From CAYVBN01 sp964538565 (lineage in GTDB: Bacteria > Pseudomonadota > Alphaproteobacteria > Rhizobiales > Xanthobacteraceae): a stretch of 7,972 nucleotides of DNA. Below, piece after piece: positions 1-6,517 of the stretch. The stretch lies in the NCBI GenBank assembly GCA_964538565.1, contig CAZIGW010000053.1, forward strand, positions 1-7,972. The letters are read 5' to 3'. The notes beneath the pieces were generated by a model. The model was not told the DNA's origin, did not search any database, and worked only from the letters and a program-made list of their open reading frames with translations. The translations under genes were made by a program, and so were the position numbers. The first letter of the stretch is position 1. Each line of letters opens with the position of its first letter.

Positions 1-918
1 CTGCGCGACTCCGGCGTCAAGGAGGTCGCGGTGGCGCTGCGCAAGACCTCGGCCGGCGTCAAGAAGGCGGAAGCCGAGAAGCTGACGGTCAAGGAGGTGG
101 CGGAGGCCGCCAGATGGGCCGACGTGATGATGATGCTCACGCCGGACGAGCTGCAGGCCGACATCTACCGCGATCATCTGCACGCCAACATGAAAGAGGG
201 GGCGGCGCTGATGTTCGCGCACGGCCTCAACGTGCATTTCAACCTGATCGAGCCGCGGCCCGATCTCGACGTCCTGATGGTCGCCCCGAAGGGCCCGGGC
301 CACACGGTACGCTCGGAGTACCAGCGCGGCGGCGGCGTGCCGTGCCTGATCGCCGTCCACAGGGACGCCTCCGGCAACGCGCACGAGCTCGGCCTCTCCG
401 ATGCGTCGGCGATCGGCGGCGGCCGCGCCGGCATCATCGAGACGACGTTTCGCGAGGAATGCGAGACCGACCTGTTCGGCGAGCAGGTCGTGCTGTGCGG
501 CGGGCTCGTCGAGCTGATCAAGTCGGGCTTCGAGACGCTGGTCGAGGCGGGCTACGCGCCCGAGATGGCCTACTTCGAGTGCCTGCACGAGGTGAAGCTG
601 ATCGTCGACCTCATCTACGAGGGCGGCATCGCCAACATGAACTATTCGATCTCTAACACGGCCGAATACGGCGAGTATGTCTCCGGTCCCCGCGTCATCA
701 CGTCCGAGACCAAGGCGGAGATGAAGCGCATCCTCGACGACATCCAGAGCGGCATCTTCACCCGCAACTGGATGCTGGAGAACCGCGTCAACCAGACGTC
801 GTTCAAGGCGATGCGCGCCAAGATGGCCGGCCATCCGATCGAGCAGGTCGGCGAGAAGCTGCGCGGCATGATGCCGTGGATCAAAGCCAAGGCGCTGGTC
901 GACAAGAGCCGGAACTGA
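1..918 (+). CDS. ilvC: Ketol-acid reductoisomerase, 5'-truncated by window edge
   Basis: Second enzyme of the valine/isoleucine pathway: it isomerises 2-acetolactate (or 2-aceto-2-hydroxybutyrate) and reduces it with NADPH in the cytoplasm. The frame is open from base 1 and gives 305 residues. Alphaproteobacterial class I enzymes are about 339 residues, so roughly 34 are missing, including the start and the first glycine-rich NADPH loop. Visible family blocks are MLTPDELQADIY, HGLNVHFN, the APKGPGHTVRSEYQ stretch, the Mg2+-ligand region ECETDLFGEQ, the second acidic helix ECLHEVKLIVDLIYEGG, and the substrate-binding SISNTAEYGEY. The C-terminus ends normally (MMPWIKAKALVDKS). The 5'-most ATG/GTG in view, at bases 31-33, is an internal codon and not the start, because homology runs upstream of it. 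One oddity: bases 400-402 encode Asp where I recall Tyr in the family (LSYAS). No T-rich terminator follows the stop. Confidence 0.97.
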   Translation: MRDSGVKEVAVALRKTSAGVKKAEAEKLTVKEVAEAARWADVMMMLTPDELQADIYRDHLHANMKEGAALMFAHGLNVHFNLIEPRPDLDVLMVAPKGPGHTVRSEYQRGGGVPCLIAVHRDASGNAHELGLSDASAIGGGRAGIIETTFREECETDLFGEQVVLCGGLVELIKSGFETLVEAGYAPEMAYFECLHEVKLIVDLIYEGGIANMNYSISNTAEYGEYVSGPRVITSETKAEMKRILDDIQSGIFTRNWMLENRVNQTSFKAMRAKMAGHPIEQVGEKLRGMMPWIKAKALVDKSRN

Positions 919-928
919 ATTGCGTATT

Positions 929-1021
929 CCCGGACGCAGGGCGCGTTGGCCGAAGGCGCAACGCGCCGCATTCCGGGTGCCGCGTGCGACGAGAAGGCGG
1001 ATTATGCTTCGCCGATCCGCC
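929..1021. repeat. Two-hairpin palindromic intergenic repeat after ilvC
   Basis: The first hairpin has perfect 9-base arms, GGCGCGTTG (940-948) and CAACGCGCC (959-967), around a 10-base loop. An outer arm CCCGGA (929-934) pairs with TCCGGG (972-977). The second hairpin has arms GGCGGAT (996-1002) and ATCCGCC (1015-1021). The two loops carry complementary cores, CGAAG and CTTCG. The layout resembles dispersed palindromic repeats in rhizobial-type genomes (recalled, not searched). It starts 11 bases after the ilvC stop, so it could stabilise the 3' end of that mRNA, but there is no T-run. Confidence 0.6.
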
Positions 1022-1035
1022 CGGTGCTGACTCCT

Positions 1036-1154
1036 GTCCCGGCGCATCGCAGCGCGTAGCGGTGCGGTGCAGACCCGGGACCCAGGCCTCGGCTTCAAAT
1101 CATGAATTTCTGGATCCCGGACTGCGGTGCATCGCGAGGCGCTGCACCGCGTCC
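1036..1154. repeat. Nested inverted repeats between convergent genes
   Basis: Arms GTCCCGG (1036-1042) and CCGGGAC (1075-1081) enclose a smaller stem, GCATCGC (1044-1050) with GCGGTGC (1059-1065). A second hairpin pairs GGAC-t-GCGGTGCA (1119-1131) with TGCACCGC-GTCC (1143-1154). CCGGGACCCAG (1075-1085) is also nearly complementary to CTGGATCCCGG (1110-1120), 10 of 11 bases, so the unit could fold either way. It lies between the convergent ilvC and permease genes, where a bidirectional 3' end would fit. No T-run was seen on either strand. With the preceding repeat it accounts for most of the gene-free stretch 919-1202; the rest (1155-1202) holds only a short palindrome GACGTT-g-AACGTC at 1173-1185. 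Confidence 0.5.
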
Positions 1155-1202
1155 AGGGAACGAGATTGCAGGGACGTTGAACGTCAACCTGATCCATCAT
1201 TC

Positions 1203-2777
1203 CTAGGATCCCTTGCGCTTCTCGATCTCCTCCCATAGCCATCGCGCCGCGGCCTCGGGCGAGCCCGCGGCGCCGCCCGAAGCGGCGCGCAGATTGGCTT
1301 CGCGCATGGCGCCGACGTCGATCGCACCGATCAGAGGCTTCAGCGCGGCGGCGAGCGCCGTGTCGTTCGCTCGTTTCGGCGAGACGAGCAGGATCGCGTC
1401 ATAGGGCGGGATCGCGCGTTTCGGATCGTCGAGCACGACGAGATCGTACTTGGCGATGAGCCCGTCGCTCGTATAGGCGGAGATGACGTCGACATCGCCG
1501 CCCGCAATCGCCGGATACATGAACTCCGGCTGCATCTGCCGCTGCGCGCGGAACGTGAGCCCATAGGCCTGTCGCAGCGCCGCCCACTCGGGCCGGGCGA
1601 AGAATTCATAGTCTCCGGCGATCGTGAGGTTCGGCGCCTGCGCGGCGAGATCGGCGATCGAACGGATGCCGAGCGCCGCCGCGCGGTCGCGCCGCATGGC
1701 GAGCGCATAGGCGTTCTCGAATCCCAACCCGCCGAGCATGGCGATGCCGCGCTTCTCAGACAGCCACTTTCCGACGGCCGCGAGCACCGCCTCGCGCGAG
1801 GCGCCCGCTCCGCGGTGCAGCTCGTTCGCCCAGATCGTGCCCGAATAGTCGACGTATACGTCGATCTCATTGGCCGCCAGCGCATCGAGTATCACGCTCG
1901 AGCCCAGTCCCTCGCGGCGGGTGGCCGGCAGTCCCGCCGCGCCGAGCCGCTGTTCGATCAGGGCCGCGAGCACGTATTGCTCGGTGAATGTCTTGGCGCC
2001 GATCACGTAGGTTCCGCCGGCCGGGCGCGACCAGCCCGGCGCGAGCGCCCCGATCGCGAGAGCGAGAAGTGCGAGCGCGCCCGCGGCCGTCTGTACGCGT
2101 CGGCGCCGGCCGAGCCCGTTCTCGACGAGCGCCAGAAGCTGGTCGACCACGAGCGCCAGAAGCGCGGCGGCGACGCAGCCGAACAGAACGAAGACCCAGT
2201 TCTGCGTCTGCAGCCCGGTGAAGATGTAGTTTCCGAGGCTCGTCTGTCCGATCGGCGTCGACAGCGTCGCGGTGCCGATCACCCAGACCGCGGCCGTGCG
2301 CACGCCCGCCATGATGACGGGAAGGGCGAGCGGAAGCTCGACCATGACGAGCGCCTGGCGCCGGGTCATCCCGACCCCGAGCGCCGCCTCCGCGACCGCC
2401 GGATCGATGCCGCCGAGCGCCGTCACCGTGTTGCGCAGCACCGGCAGCATGCTGTAGAGCGCGAGCGCCAGCACGGCGGGAAGAAAGCCGAGCGCCGAGA
2501 AGCCGACGCCGAACATCCGCTCGGTGAACGCCGACAGGGCCAGCAGCGTCGGATAGAACAGCGCCAGCAGCGCGAGCCCGGGAATCGTCTGCACGATGCT
2601 GGCGAGCCCGAGCAGGACGCGCCGCACCGCCGGGCGGCGGGTCGACACAAGGGCGAGCGGCAGGCTGACGATGAGACCCAGCACGAGCGCGCTGATGCTC
2701 ACGCGCATGTGGCCGCCGAGATAGTCGGGCAGGCGGGCGAACGCTTCTGCGACGCGCGGATCGGCCGCGAGGCTCAT
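1203..2777 (-). CDS. ABC permease fused to substrate-binding domain, OpuC/ProU class
   Basis: A 524-residue inner-membrane protein that joins two parts usually encoded separately. Residues 1-220 are a ProW/OpuCB-like permease with hydrophobic segments near 28-45, 54-78, 92-115, 150-170 and 195-218. Its EAA coupling loop is near 129-150 (EAALGVGMTRRQ). A further segment at 231-248 leads to the periplasmic binding domain, residues 256-524, of the OpuCC/OsmF type: AKTFTEQYVL (261-270), VYVDYSGTIWANEL (307-320), FENAYALA (353-360), AYTSDGL (434-440) and PPYDAILLV (457-465). Known relatives import glycine betaine, choline or carnitine. The same fused layout is found in the ergothioneine importer EgtU. 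The substrate here cannot be read from sequence. The ATG at 2777-2775 overlaps the stop of the upstream ATPase gene (ATGA), so translation is probably coupled. The stop is TAG at 1205-1203. Confidence 0.93.
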   Translation of the reverse strand: MSLAADPRVAEAFARLPDYLGGHMRVSISALVLGLIVSLPLALVSTRRPAVRRVLLGLASIVQTIPGLALLALFYPTLLALSAFTERMFGVGFSALGFLPAVLALALYSMLPVLRNTVTALGGIDPAVAEAALGVGMTRRQALVMVELPLALPVIMAGVRTAAVWVIGTATLSTPIGQTSLGNYIFTGLQTQNWVFVLFGCVAAALLALVVDQLLALVENGLGRRRRVQTAAGALALLALAIGALAPGWSRPAGGTYVIGAKTFTEQYVLAALIEQRLGAAGLPATRREGLGSSVILDALAANEIDVYVDYSGTIWANELHRGAGASREAVLAAVGKWLSEKRGIAMLGGLGFENAYALAMRRDRAAALGIRSIADLAAQAPNLTIAGDYEFFARPEWAALRQAYGLTFRAQRQMQPEFMYPAIAGGDVDVISAYTSDGLIAKYDLVVLDDPKRAIPPYDAILLVSPKRANDTALAAALKPLIGAIDVGAMREANLRAASGGAAGSPEAAARWLWEEIEKRKGS

Positions 2778-3580
2778 TCCGGATCCTGCTCGAACAAGGC
2801 GTTGAGCCGCTCGGCCTGGCGGCGCGGCGTCTGCATCAGGTCCTGCACGTAGCCGGCATTTTCGTCGCCGTCGCCGCCGTCGTGGCTCATCAGCATGCGC
2901 GGCGTCGCGTCGGAGATCAGTCGGCCCTGGCGCATCACCGCGATGCGGTCGGCAAGCAGCACGGCCTCCAACGTGTCGTGCGTGATCATCACCGTGGTGA
3001 GGCCGATCTCCTCGTGCAGGCGGCGATAGTCGCGACCCAGCGCGTCGCGCGTCAGCGGATCGAGGGCGCCGAACGGCTCGTCCATCAGCATGATGCTCGG
3101 CCGTGCCGCGAGCGCACGCGCGACGCCGACGCGCTGGCGCTCGCCGCCCGAGAGTTCGTGCGGGAAGCGGTCGCGGTGCTGCCTGCGGTCGAGACGGACG
3201 AGGTCGATCAGCTCGTCGATGCGCGCCGCGATGCGTTGCGCGTCCCAGCGCAGCAGCTTCGGCGTCACCGCGATGTTCTCCGCGACCGTCATGTGGGGAA
3301 ACAGGCCGATGCCCTGGAACACGTAGCCGATGCGCCGGCGCAGCGCGACCGGATCGCCGGCGCCGACGTCTGCGCCCTCGACCCGCACCGTTCCGGCGCT
3401 CGGGTCGGTAAGGCGGTTGACGAGGCGCAGGAGCGTGGTCTTGCCCGAGCCGGAGGGGCCGACGACGGCCAGGAACTGCCGCGCTTCGACCGCGAGCGAG
3501 ACGTCGTCGAGTACCCTCGGGTGCCCGTCGCCGTACGTCTTGCTGACGCCTTCGAAGGAAATGGCGGGCTGCTGCGTCAT
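2774..3580 (-). CDS. ABC importer ATPase, OpuCA/ProV class without CBS domains
   Basis: A 268-residue cytoplasmic ATPase that should power the fused permease encoded next to it. Motifs: Walker A GPSGSGKTT (41-49), Q-loop Gln89 in VFQGIGLFPHMTV, signature LSGGERQRVGVARAL (143-157), Walker B IMLMDEPFGALD with Asp167 and Glu168, and switch His201 (TVMITHD). OpuCA and ProV usually carry two C-terminal CBS domains that sense ionic strength. Here the protein stops soon after the ATPase core, so osmotic gating of that kind is not expected. The frame is open upstream to 4147, but homology begins at the ATG at 3580-3578 (MTQQPAISFEGVSKTYG) and the longer form would run through the divergent gene. No clear Shine-Dalgarno precedes this ATG. 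Confidence 0.93.
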   Translation of the reverse strand: MTQQPAISFEGVSKTYGDGHPRVLDDVSLAVEARQFLAVVGPSGSGKTTLLRLVNRLTDPSAGTVRVEGADVGAGDPVALRRRIGYVFQGIGLFPHMTVAENIAVTPKLLRWDAQRIAARIDELIDLVRLDRRQHRDRFPHELSGGERQRVGVARALAARPSIMLMDEPFGALDPLTRDALGRDYRRLHEEIGLTTVMITHDTLEAVLLADRIAVMRQGRLISDATPRMLMSHDGGDGDENAGYVQDLMQTPRRQAERLNALFEQDPE

Positions 3581-3697
3581 CGCCGCAAGGATAGCAAACG
3601 GCCCGGGAGCGGTCTTGCTTTGCAGTCCCGGCGTCAAGCCGCTAGCCTTCGCCTCAAGCGAGAACAGCACGGATGCGCCGGGCGCCAGAGGGGAGAC
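3581..3697. promoter_or_regulatory. Divergent intergenic region between the two importers
   Basis: This 117-base gap must hold the start signals for both transporter operons if each has its own promoter. Boxes are weak. On + a marginal pair is TTGCAG (3620-3625), 17 bases, TAGCCT (3643-3648). On the minus strand CTTGAC (3638-3633) looks like a -35 but has no -10 at the right distance. TATCCT on that strand (revcomp of 3587-3592) would put the start of the RNA about at the ATPase ATG, which would be a leaderless message. The intergenic role is inferred from gene layout; the individual boxes are not reliable. Confidence 0.35.
3688..3693 (+). promoter_or_regulatory. Shine-Dalgarno that fixes the ATPase start
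   Basis: GAGGGG ends 4 bases before the ATG at 3698. It is the only good ribosome site in the long open frame upstream of the ATPase motifs, so it selects this start over a far longer frame reaching back to 2882. Confidence 0.7.
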
Positions 3698-4540
3698 ATG
3701 TCCGAGGCCGATACCGCCGTCGCCGACCGGCGCGCCCGCACGGGCGCCGAAAGCGCGGTCACGCTCTCCGCGGTCACCATTTCGTTTCGGGTGGCTGACG
3801 GCGCCTATACGGCCGTCGATCGCGCCGATCTGGCCGTCGCCGACGGCGAGTTCGTGGCCATCGTCGGGCCGACCGGATGCGGGAAGTCGACGCTTCTCAA
3901 CGTGGCGGCGGGGCTCGTCGCGCCGACGGCCGGCACCGTCAGCGTCTTCGGCGCGCCGCTGTCCGGCCTCAACCGTGCGGCCGGCTACCTGTTCCAGGCC
4001 GAGGCGCTGTTTCCGTGGAAGACGGCGAGCGAGAACGTCGCGATCGGGCTCGAGATCGCCGGCCGGCCGGGCGCCGAGGCGCGGGCGCAGGCCGAGGCGT
4101 GGCTCGCGCGCGTCGGCCTCGCTCACTTCGGCAAGCGCTATCCGCACATGCTCTCGGGCGGCCAGCGCAAGCGCGTCGGCCTGGCGCAGGTGCTGATCCG
4201 CAACCCCAAGATCCTGCTGATGGACGAACCGTTCGGGCCGCTAGACGCGCAGACGCGGCAGATCATGGGAAATCTTCTGCTCGACCTGTGGAGCGCCGAC
4301 CGCAAGGCGGTGCTGTTCGTGACGCACGATCTCGAGGAGGCGATCGCGCTCGCCGACCGGGTCGTCATCATGTCGGCCGGTCCGGCCGCCCGCATCATCG
4401 GCGAGTGGCGCGTGCCGCTTGCCCGTCCGCGCGACATTTCCGAGGTCAAGCTCGATCGCGCCTTCCACGATCTCCACCGCGAGATCTGGCGCGTGCTCAA
4501 GGCCGAGGTGCAGAAGGGCTATGCCCAGACCGAGGCATGA
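3698..4540 (+). CDS. ABC importer ATPase, NitT/TauT (SsuB/TauB) class
   Basis: A 280-residue cytoplasmic ATPase that pairs with the permease and binding protein encoded downstream. Motifs: Walker A GPTGCGKST (57-65), Q-loop Gln100 followed by AEALFPWKTASENV (typical of the SsuB/TauB/NrtD group), signature LSGGQ (152-156), Walker B LLMDEPFGPLD with Asp176 and Glu177, and His210 in FVTHDLEEA. All catalytic residues are present. After the signature it reads RKRVGLAQVL where most relatives have RQRVALARAL, a modest divergence. The first 20 or so residues are unconserved in appearance. The C-terminal tail beyond about residue 235 is the usual helical end of this class (DLHREIW). The PEBP gene begins 100 bases after its stop. 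Substrate unknown: sulfonate, nitrate, taurine or pyrimidine importers share this fold. Confidence 0.94.
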   Translation: MSEADTAVADRRARTGAESAVTLSAVTISFRVADGAYTAVDRADLAVADGEFVAIVGPTGCGKSTLLNVAAGLVAPTAGTVSVFGAPLSGLNRAAGYLFQAEALFPWKTASENVAIGLEIAGRPGAEARAQAEAWLARVGLAHFGKRYPHMLSGGQRKRVGLAQVLIRNPKILLMDEPFGPLDAQTRQIMGNLLLDLWSADRKAVLFVTHDLEEAIALADRVVIMSAGPAARIIGEWRVPLARPRDISEVKLDRAFHDLHREIWRVLKAEVQKGYAQTEA

Positions 4541-4545
4541 ACCGA

Positions 4546-4559
4546 CGATCAGATGATCG
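4546..4559. repeat. Short palindrome upstream of PEBP promoter candidate
   Basis: CGATCA and TGATCG flank a 2-base centre just after the ATPase stop and 13 bases before a -35-like box. The position would suit a regulator-binding site, but a short dyad like this can occur by chance. Confidence 0.25.
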
Positions 4560-4571
4560 GGCGGATGCGTC

Positions 4572-4599
4572 TTGATATCGCCCCGTCGGCCGCTACACT
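4572..4599 (+). promoter_or_regulatory. Sigma70-type promoter candidate for the PEBP gene
   Basis: TTGATA (4572-4577) and TACACT (4594-4599) are 16 bases apart. They match the consensus at 5 of 6 and 4 of 6 positions, which stands out in DNA this GC-rich. A start near 4606 would leave a leader of about 35 bases before the ATG at 4641. If real, the PEBP gene and perhaps the permease are transcribed independently of the ATPase gene. Confidence 0.5.
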
Positions 4600-4622
4600 C
4601 GCCCGGGAAAGTATGGACTACC

Positions 4623-4632
4623 GGAGGGAGGA
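4623..4632 (+). promoter_or_regulatory. Strong Shine-Dalgarno of the PEBP gene
   Basis: GGAGGGAGGA lies 8 bases before the ATG at 4641. It decides for that start over the in-frame ATG at 4572, which would place unrelated residues ahead of a good signal peptide. Confidence 0.8.
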
Positions 4633-4640
4633 AACAGAAC

Positions 4641-5216
4641 ATGATGAATGGCAGAATCGAACGGTTGGCCCTGGCGGCCGGGGTCGTGCTCGGCTCGTGG
4701 TGCCTGGGACAGGCCGCGCAGGCCGCCGATCCGTTCATCCTGACGTCTTCGGCGTTCAAGGACGGCACGCCGCTCGCGCTCAAGAATGCCGGCAACAACA
4801 AGGCCAACCCCAATTGCGTCGGCGAGAACGTCTCCCCGCCGCTCGCGTGGGCAAACCCGCCGGCCGGCACCAAGAGCTACGCGTTGCTGATGGTCGATCC
4901 GGAAGGCCGCAACGGCGCCGGGGTGATCCACTGGCTCGCCTACAACATCCCGGCTTCGGTCACCGGCTTCGCCGAGGGCGAGACCAGCAAGCCGTCACCG
5001 AAGTACACCGGCGGCAAGGGAACCGCCGGGCAGACGGTCTATCAGGGTCCCTGCACCCCGCCGGGCGCCTACCATCACTACACGTTCACGCTCGTGGCGA
5101 CGGATCTCGAGCCGGGCACCCTGCAGCCGGGCCTCACCCGCGACGAGCTGCTCAAGGCGCTCGAAGGGCACGGCAAGGGGGCGACGGGCATCATCGGCCT
5201 GTTCCGCCATCCGTAA
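4641..5216 (+). CDS. Secreted PEBP-family protein, YbhB/YbcL type
   Basis: A 191-residue member of the phosphatidylethanolamine-binding/Raf-kinase-inhibitor-like family. Bacterial members have a small anion-binding pocket, but their biological role is mostly unknown. Residues 1-28 look like a Sec signal peptide (hydrophobic 8-20, then AQA before ADPF), so the mature protein should be periplasmic. The one Cys in the signal (Cys21, preceded by GSW) does not make a lipobox. Family landmarks: NCVGENVSPPLAW (58-70), MVDPEGRNGAGVIHWLAYNIP (84-104) with the Asp-Pro and His-Trp pairs, and GPCTPPGAYHHYTFTL (136-151). The end GATGIIGLFRHP fits the usual C-terminal end. Cys59 and Cys138 remain after cleavage and could pair. 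The start is set by the strong ribosome site and is followed by a second ATG. The gene sits between importer ATPase and permease genes, which suggests co-use but proves no function. Confidence 0.9.
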   Translation: MMNGRIERLALAAGVVLGSWCLGQAAQAADPFILTSSAFKDGTPLALKNAGNNKANPNCVGENVSPPLAWANPPAGTKSYALLMVDPEGRNGAGVIHWLAYNIPASVTGFAEGETSKPSPKYTGGKGTAGQTVYQGPCTPPGAYHHYTFTLVATDLEPGTLQPGLTRDELLKALEGHGKGATGIIGLFRHP

Positions 5217-5224
5217 CGCGGCCG

Positions 5225-5290
5225 GCGGACGTCGCACGGATCGCCGTTGCGCGCAACCGAGTTCACGTCCGCGGACCTCGTTCGCGGACG
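5225..5290 (+). promoter_or_regulatory. Possible alternative hairpins in the leader before the permease
   Basis: GCGGACGT (5225-5232) is complementary to ACGTCCGC (5265-5272). The same middle segment, CGTCCGCG (5266-5273), is also complementary to CGCGGACG (5283-5290). The two stems cannot form together. Inside the first loop is a 12-base palindrome GTTGCGCGCAAC (5246-5257). No T-run follows, so a classic attenuator is not shown; GC-rich sequence can produce such arms by chance. Confidence 0.3.
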
Positions 5291-5376
5291 CGACGGCGTC
5301 GGCCGCACCGGGCCGGGCATCCGTCGAATTTCGCAGCCGCAGGGCTAGCCGAGAGCATAACGTATCGAAGGGCCGC

Positions 5377-6165
5377 GTGTCGAAGGGACGGCTTCTCCTC
5401 CTGCAGGTCATCGTCGCCGTCGTTGCGGTCGCGGCGTGGTACGTCGGCGCGACGGTACCGGTCTTCGGCAGGATTCTGCTGCCGCCGTTCTTCTTCTCCA
5501 ATCCGGTCGACGTCGCCGGCCGCATCGTCAAATGGGCGCTCGACGGGACGATCTGGCGTCACCTGTGGGTGACGCTTTCCGAGGCGCTGCTTGCCTTCGC
5601 GATCGGCTCGCTCGGCGGCGTGCTCGTCGGCTTCTGGTTCGCGCGCAAGCCGGCCGTCGCCGCGGTGTTCGACCCCTATGTGAAGATGATCAACGCGCTG
5701 CCGCGGGTCGTGCTGGCGCCCATTTTCACGCTGTGGCTAGGCCTCGGCATCTGGTCGAAGGTGGCGCTCGGGGTCACGCTCGTGTTCTTCATCGTGTTCT
5801 TCAATGTCTACCAGGGCATCAAGGAAGTGAGCCCGACGGTGCTTGCGAATGCGCGCATGCTCGGGATGAACGAGCACCAGCTGATGCGCCACGTCTACTG
5901 GCCGTCGGCACTGTCCTGGATGTTCTCATCGCTGCACACCTCGGTCGGCTTCGCGGTGGTGGGCGCGGTGGTCGGCGAGTATCTCGGCTCGGCCGCCGGG
6001 CTCGGCTATCTGATCCAGCAGGCCGAAGGGGTGTTCGACGTCGCGGGCGTGTTCGCCGGCATGTTCGTGCTTGCCGCCTTCGTGGTGGTGATCGACTGGG
6101 GCGTGTCGCTCGTCGAGCGCCGGCTGATGGTCTGGAGGCCGATGGCCGCAGAGACGCGGGCGTGA
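5377..6165 (+). CDS. ABC importer permease, SsuC/TauC class
   Basis: A 262-residue inner-membrane permease forming the channel of the NitT/TauT-class importer. Hydrophobic segments lie near residues 6-25, 65-88, 104-122, 126-143, 187-205 and 222-243, as usual for a six-helix BPD_transp_1 protein of about 250-270 residues. The cytoplasmic coupling loop is near 150-178 (VSPTVLANARMLGMNEHQLMRHVYWPSA), and the typical GEYLGSAAGLGYLIQQAE follows at 200-217. The start is a GTG at 5377, preceded by AAGGG (5368-5372) 4 bases upstream; no better upstream start retains the frame. It lies 160 bases downstream of the PEBP gene, a looser spacing than in a tight operon. The matching ATPase is two genes back and the binding protein one gene on. 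Confidence 0.93.
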   Translation: MSKGRLLLLQVIVAVVAVAAWYVGATVPVFGRILLPPFFFSNPVDVAGRIVKWALDGTIWRHLWVTLSEALLAFAIGSLGGVLVGFWFARKPAVAAVFDPYVKMINALPRVVLAPIFTLWLGLGIWSKVALGVTLVFFIVFFNVYQGIKEVSPTVLANARMLGMNEHQLMRHVYWPSALSWMFSSLHTSVGFAVVGAVVGEYLGSAAGLGYLIQQAEGVFDVAGVFAGMFVLAAFVVVIDWGVSLVERRLMVWRPMAAETRA

Positions 6166-6185
6166 CGAGTGTTGAATACCGCCCG

Positions 6186-6305
6186 CCGATGGGACGTGCC
6201 TGCCAAGAGTGCGCGCGGCAGACACGCGTCAGGACGCGCCGGACACCTCGCCCCATCGGGGCGAGGGCGTCGTCTGAGCAAAGCGAAGAGGTCGGGTGAG
6301 GGGGC
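6186..6305. repeat. Palindrome-rich repeat cluster between permease and binding protein
   Basis: A strong hairpin CCTCGCCCC-atc-GGGGCGAGG occupies 6246-6266. Upstream, CGCGTC-ag-GACGCG lies at 6225-6238, and CCGATGGG (6186-6193) is complementary to CCCATCGG inside the hairpin (6252-6259). GGTCGGGTGAGGGGG (6291-6305) ends the unit. This kind of CACCTCGCCCC...GGGTGAGGGG element is a familiar intergenic repeat in Bradyrhizobium-like genomes (recalled, not searched). It is the main content of the gene-free stretch 6166-6517; the rest holds a 10-base palindrome GGGCGCGCCC (6383-6392), another, CTTCGG-a-CCGAAG (6423-6435), and a weak promoter candidate. Confidence 0.55.
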
Positions 6306-6458
6306 GTTTGGACGGCGTGGCATTGTCGCAATCGAGGGGGCCTCCTCACGAACGCCGGAGGGATGAAACCGCATCGCCCCGCGGGCGCGCCCCGCGTTTC
6401 GGGCGAGGCTAAGTGCGCCGAGCTTCGGACCGAAGTCGATGTCCGTTGTGGCGTGCCC

Positions 6459-6487
6459 TAGGCAGGCTGGTCCGGCTGCTCTATCGT
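6459..6487 (+). promoter_or_regulatory. Weak promoter candidate for the binding-protein gene
   Basis: TAGGCA (6459-6464) and TATCGT (6482-6487) are 17 bases apart, each 4 of 6 to consensus. A start near 6494 would give a leader of about 24 bases. Binding proteins are often made in excess over their transporter, so a separate promoter is plausible, but the match is poor. Confidence 0.25.
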
Positions 6488-6505
6488 GCCGGCAAATTGC
6501 GTTCG

Positions 6506-6512
6506 AGGGAGG
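6506..6512 (+). promoter_or_regulatory. Shine-Dalgarno of the binding-protein gene
   Basis: AGGGAGG is 5 bases before the ATG at 6518. It rules out the longer in-frame GTG start at 6413, which would bury the signal peptide. Confidence 0.8.
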
Positions 6513-6517
6513 AAATC

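Noticed and set aside
1036..1154. A CRISPR-like array in the repeat tract after ilvC
   Set aside because: The repeats are inverted and nested, without regularly spaced identical direct repeats or nearby cas genes.
1815..2852. A 345-codon open frame on + opposite the fused permease gene
   Set aside because: Its product is low-complexity (rich in Arg, Ala, Glu, Gln, Asp) with no recognisable domain, and lies antisense to a gene with clear homology. It is a GC-driven shadow frame.
2882..3697. Upstream extension of the + strand ATPase frame back to 2882
   Set aside because: It is antisense to the other ATPase and is not domain-like; the ATG at 3698 has a good ribosome site and begins the recognisable protein.
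3581..4147. Upstream extension of the minus-strand ATPase frame to 4147
   Set aside because: The extra 189 residues resemble no family and cross the divergent ATPase gene; homology starts at the ATG at 3580.
6169..6366. A 65-codon frame in the gap before the binding protein
   Set aside because: It runs through the palindromic repeat cluster, has no ribosome site, and its composition is what random GC-rich sequence gives.
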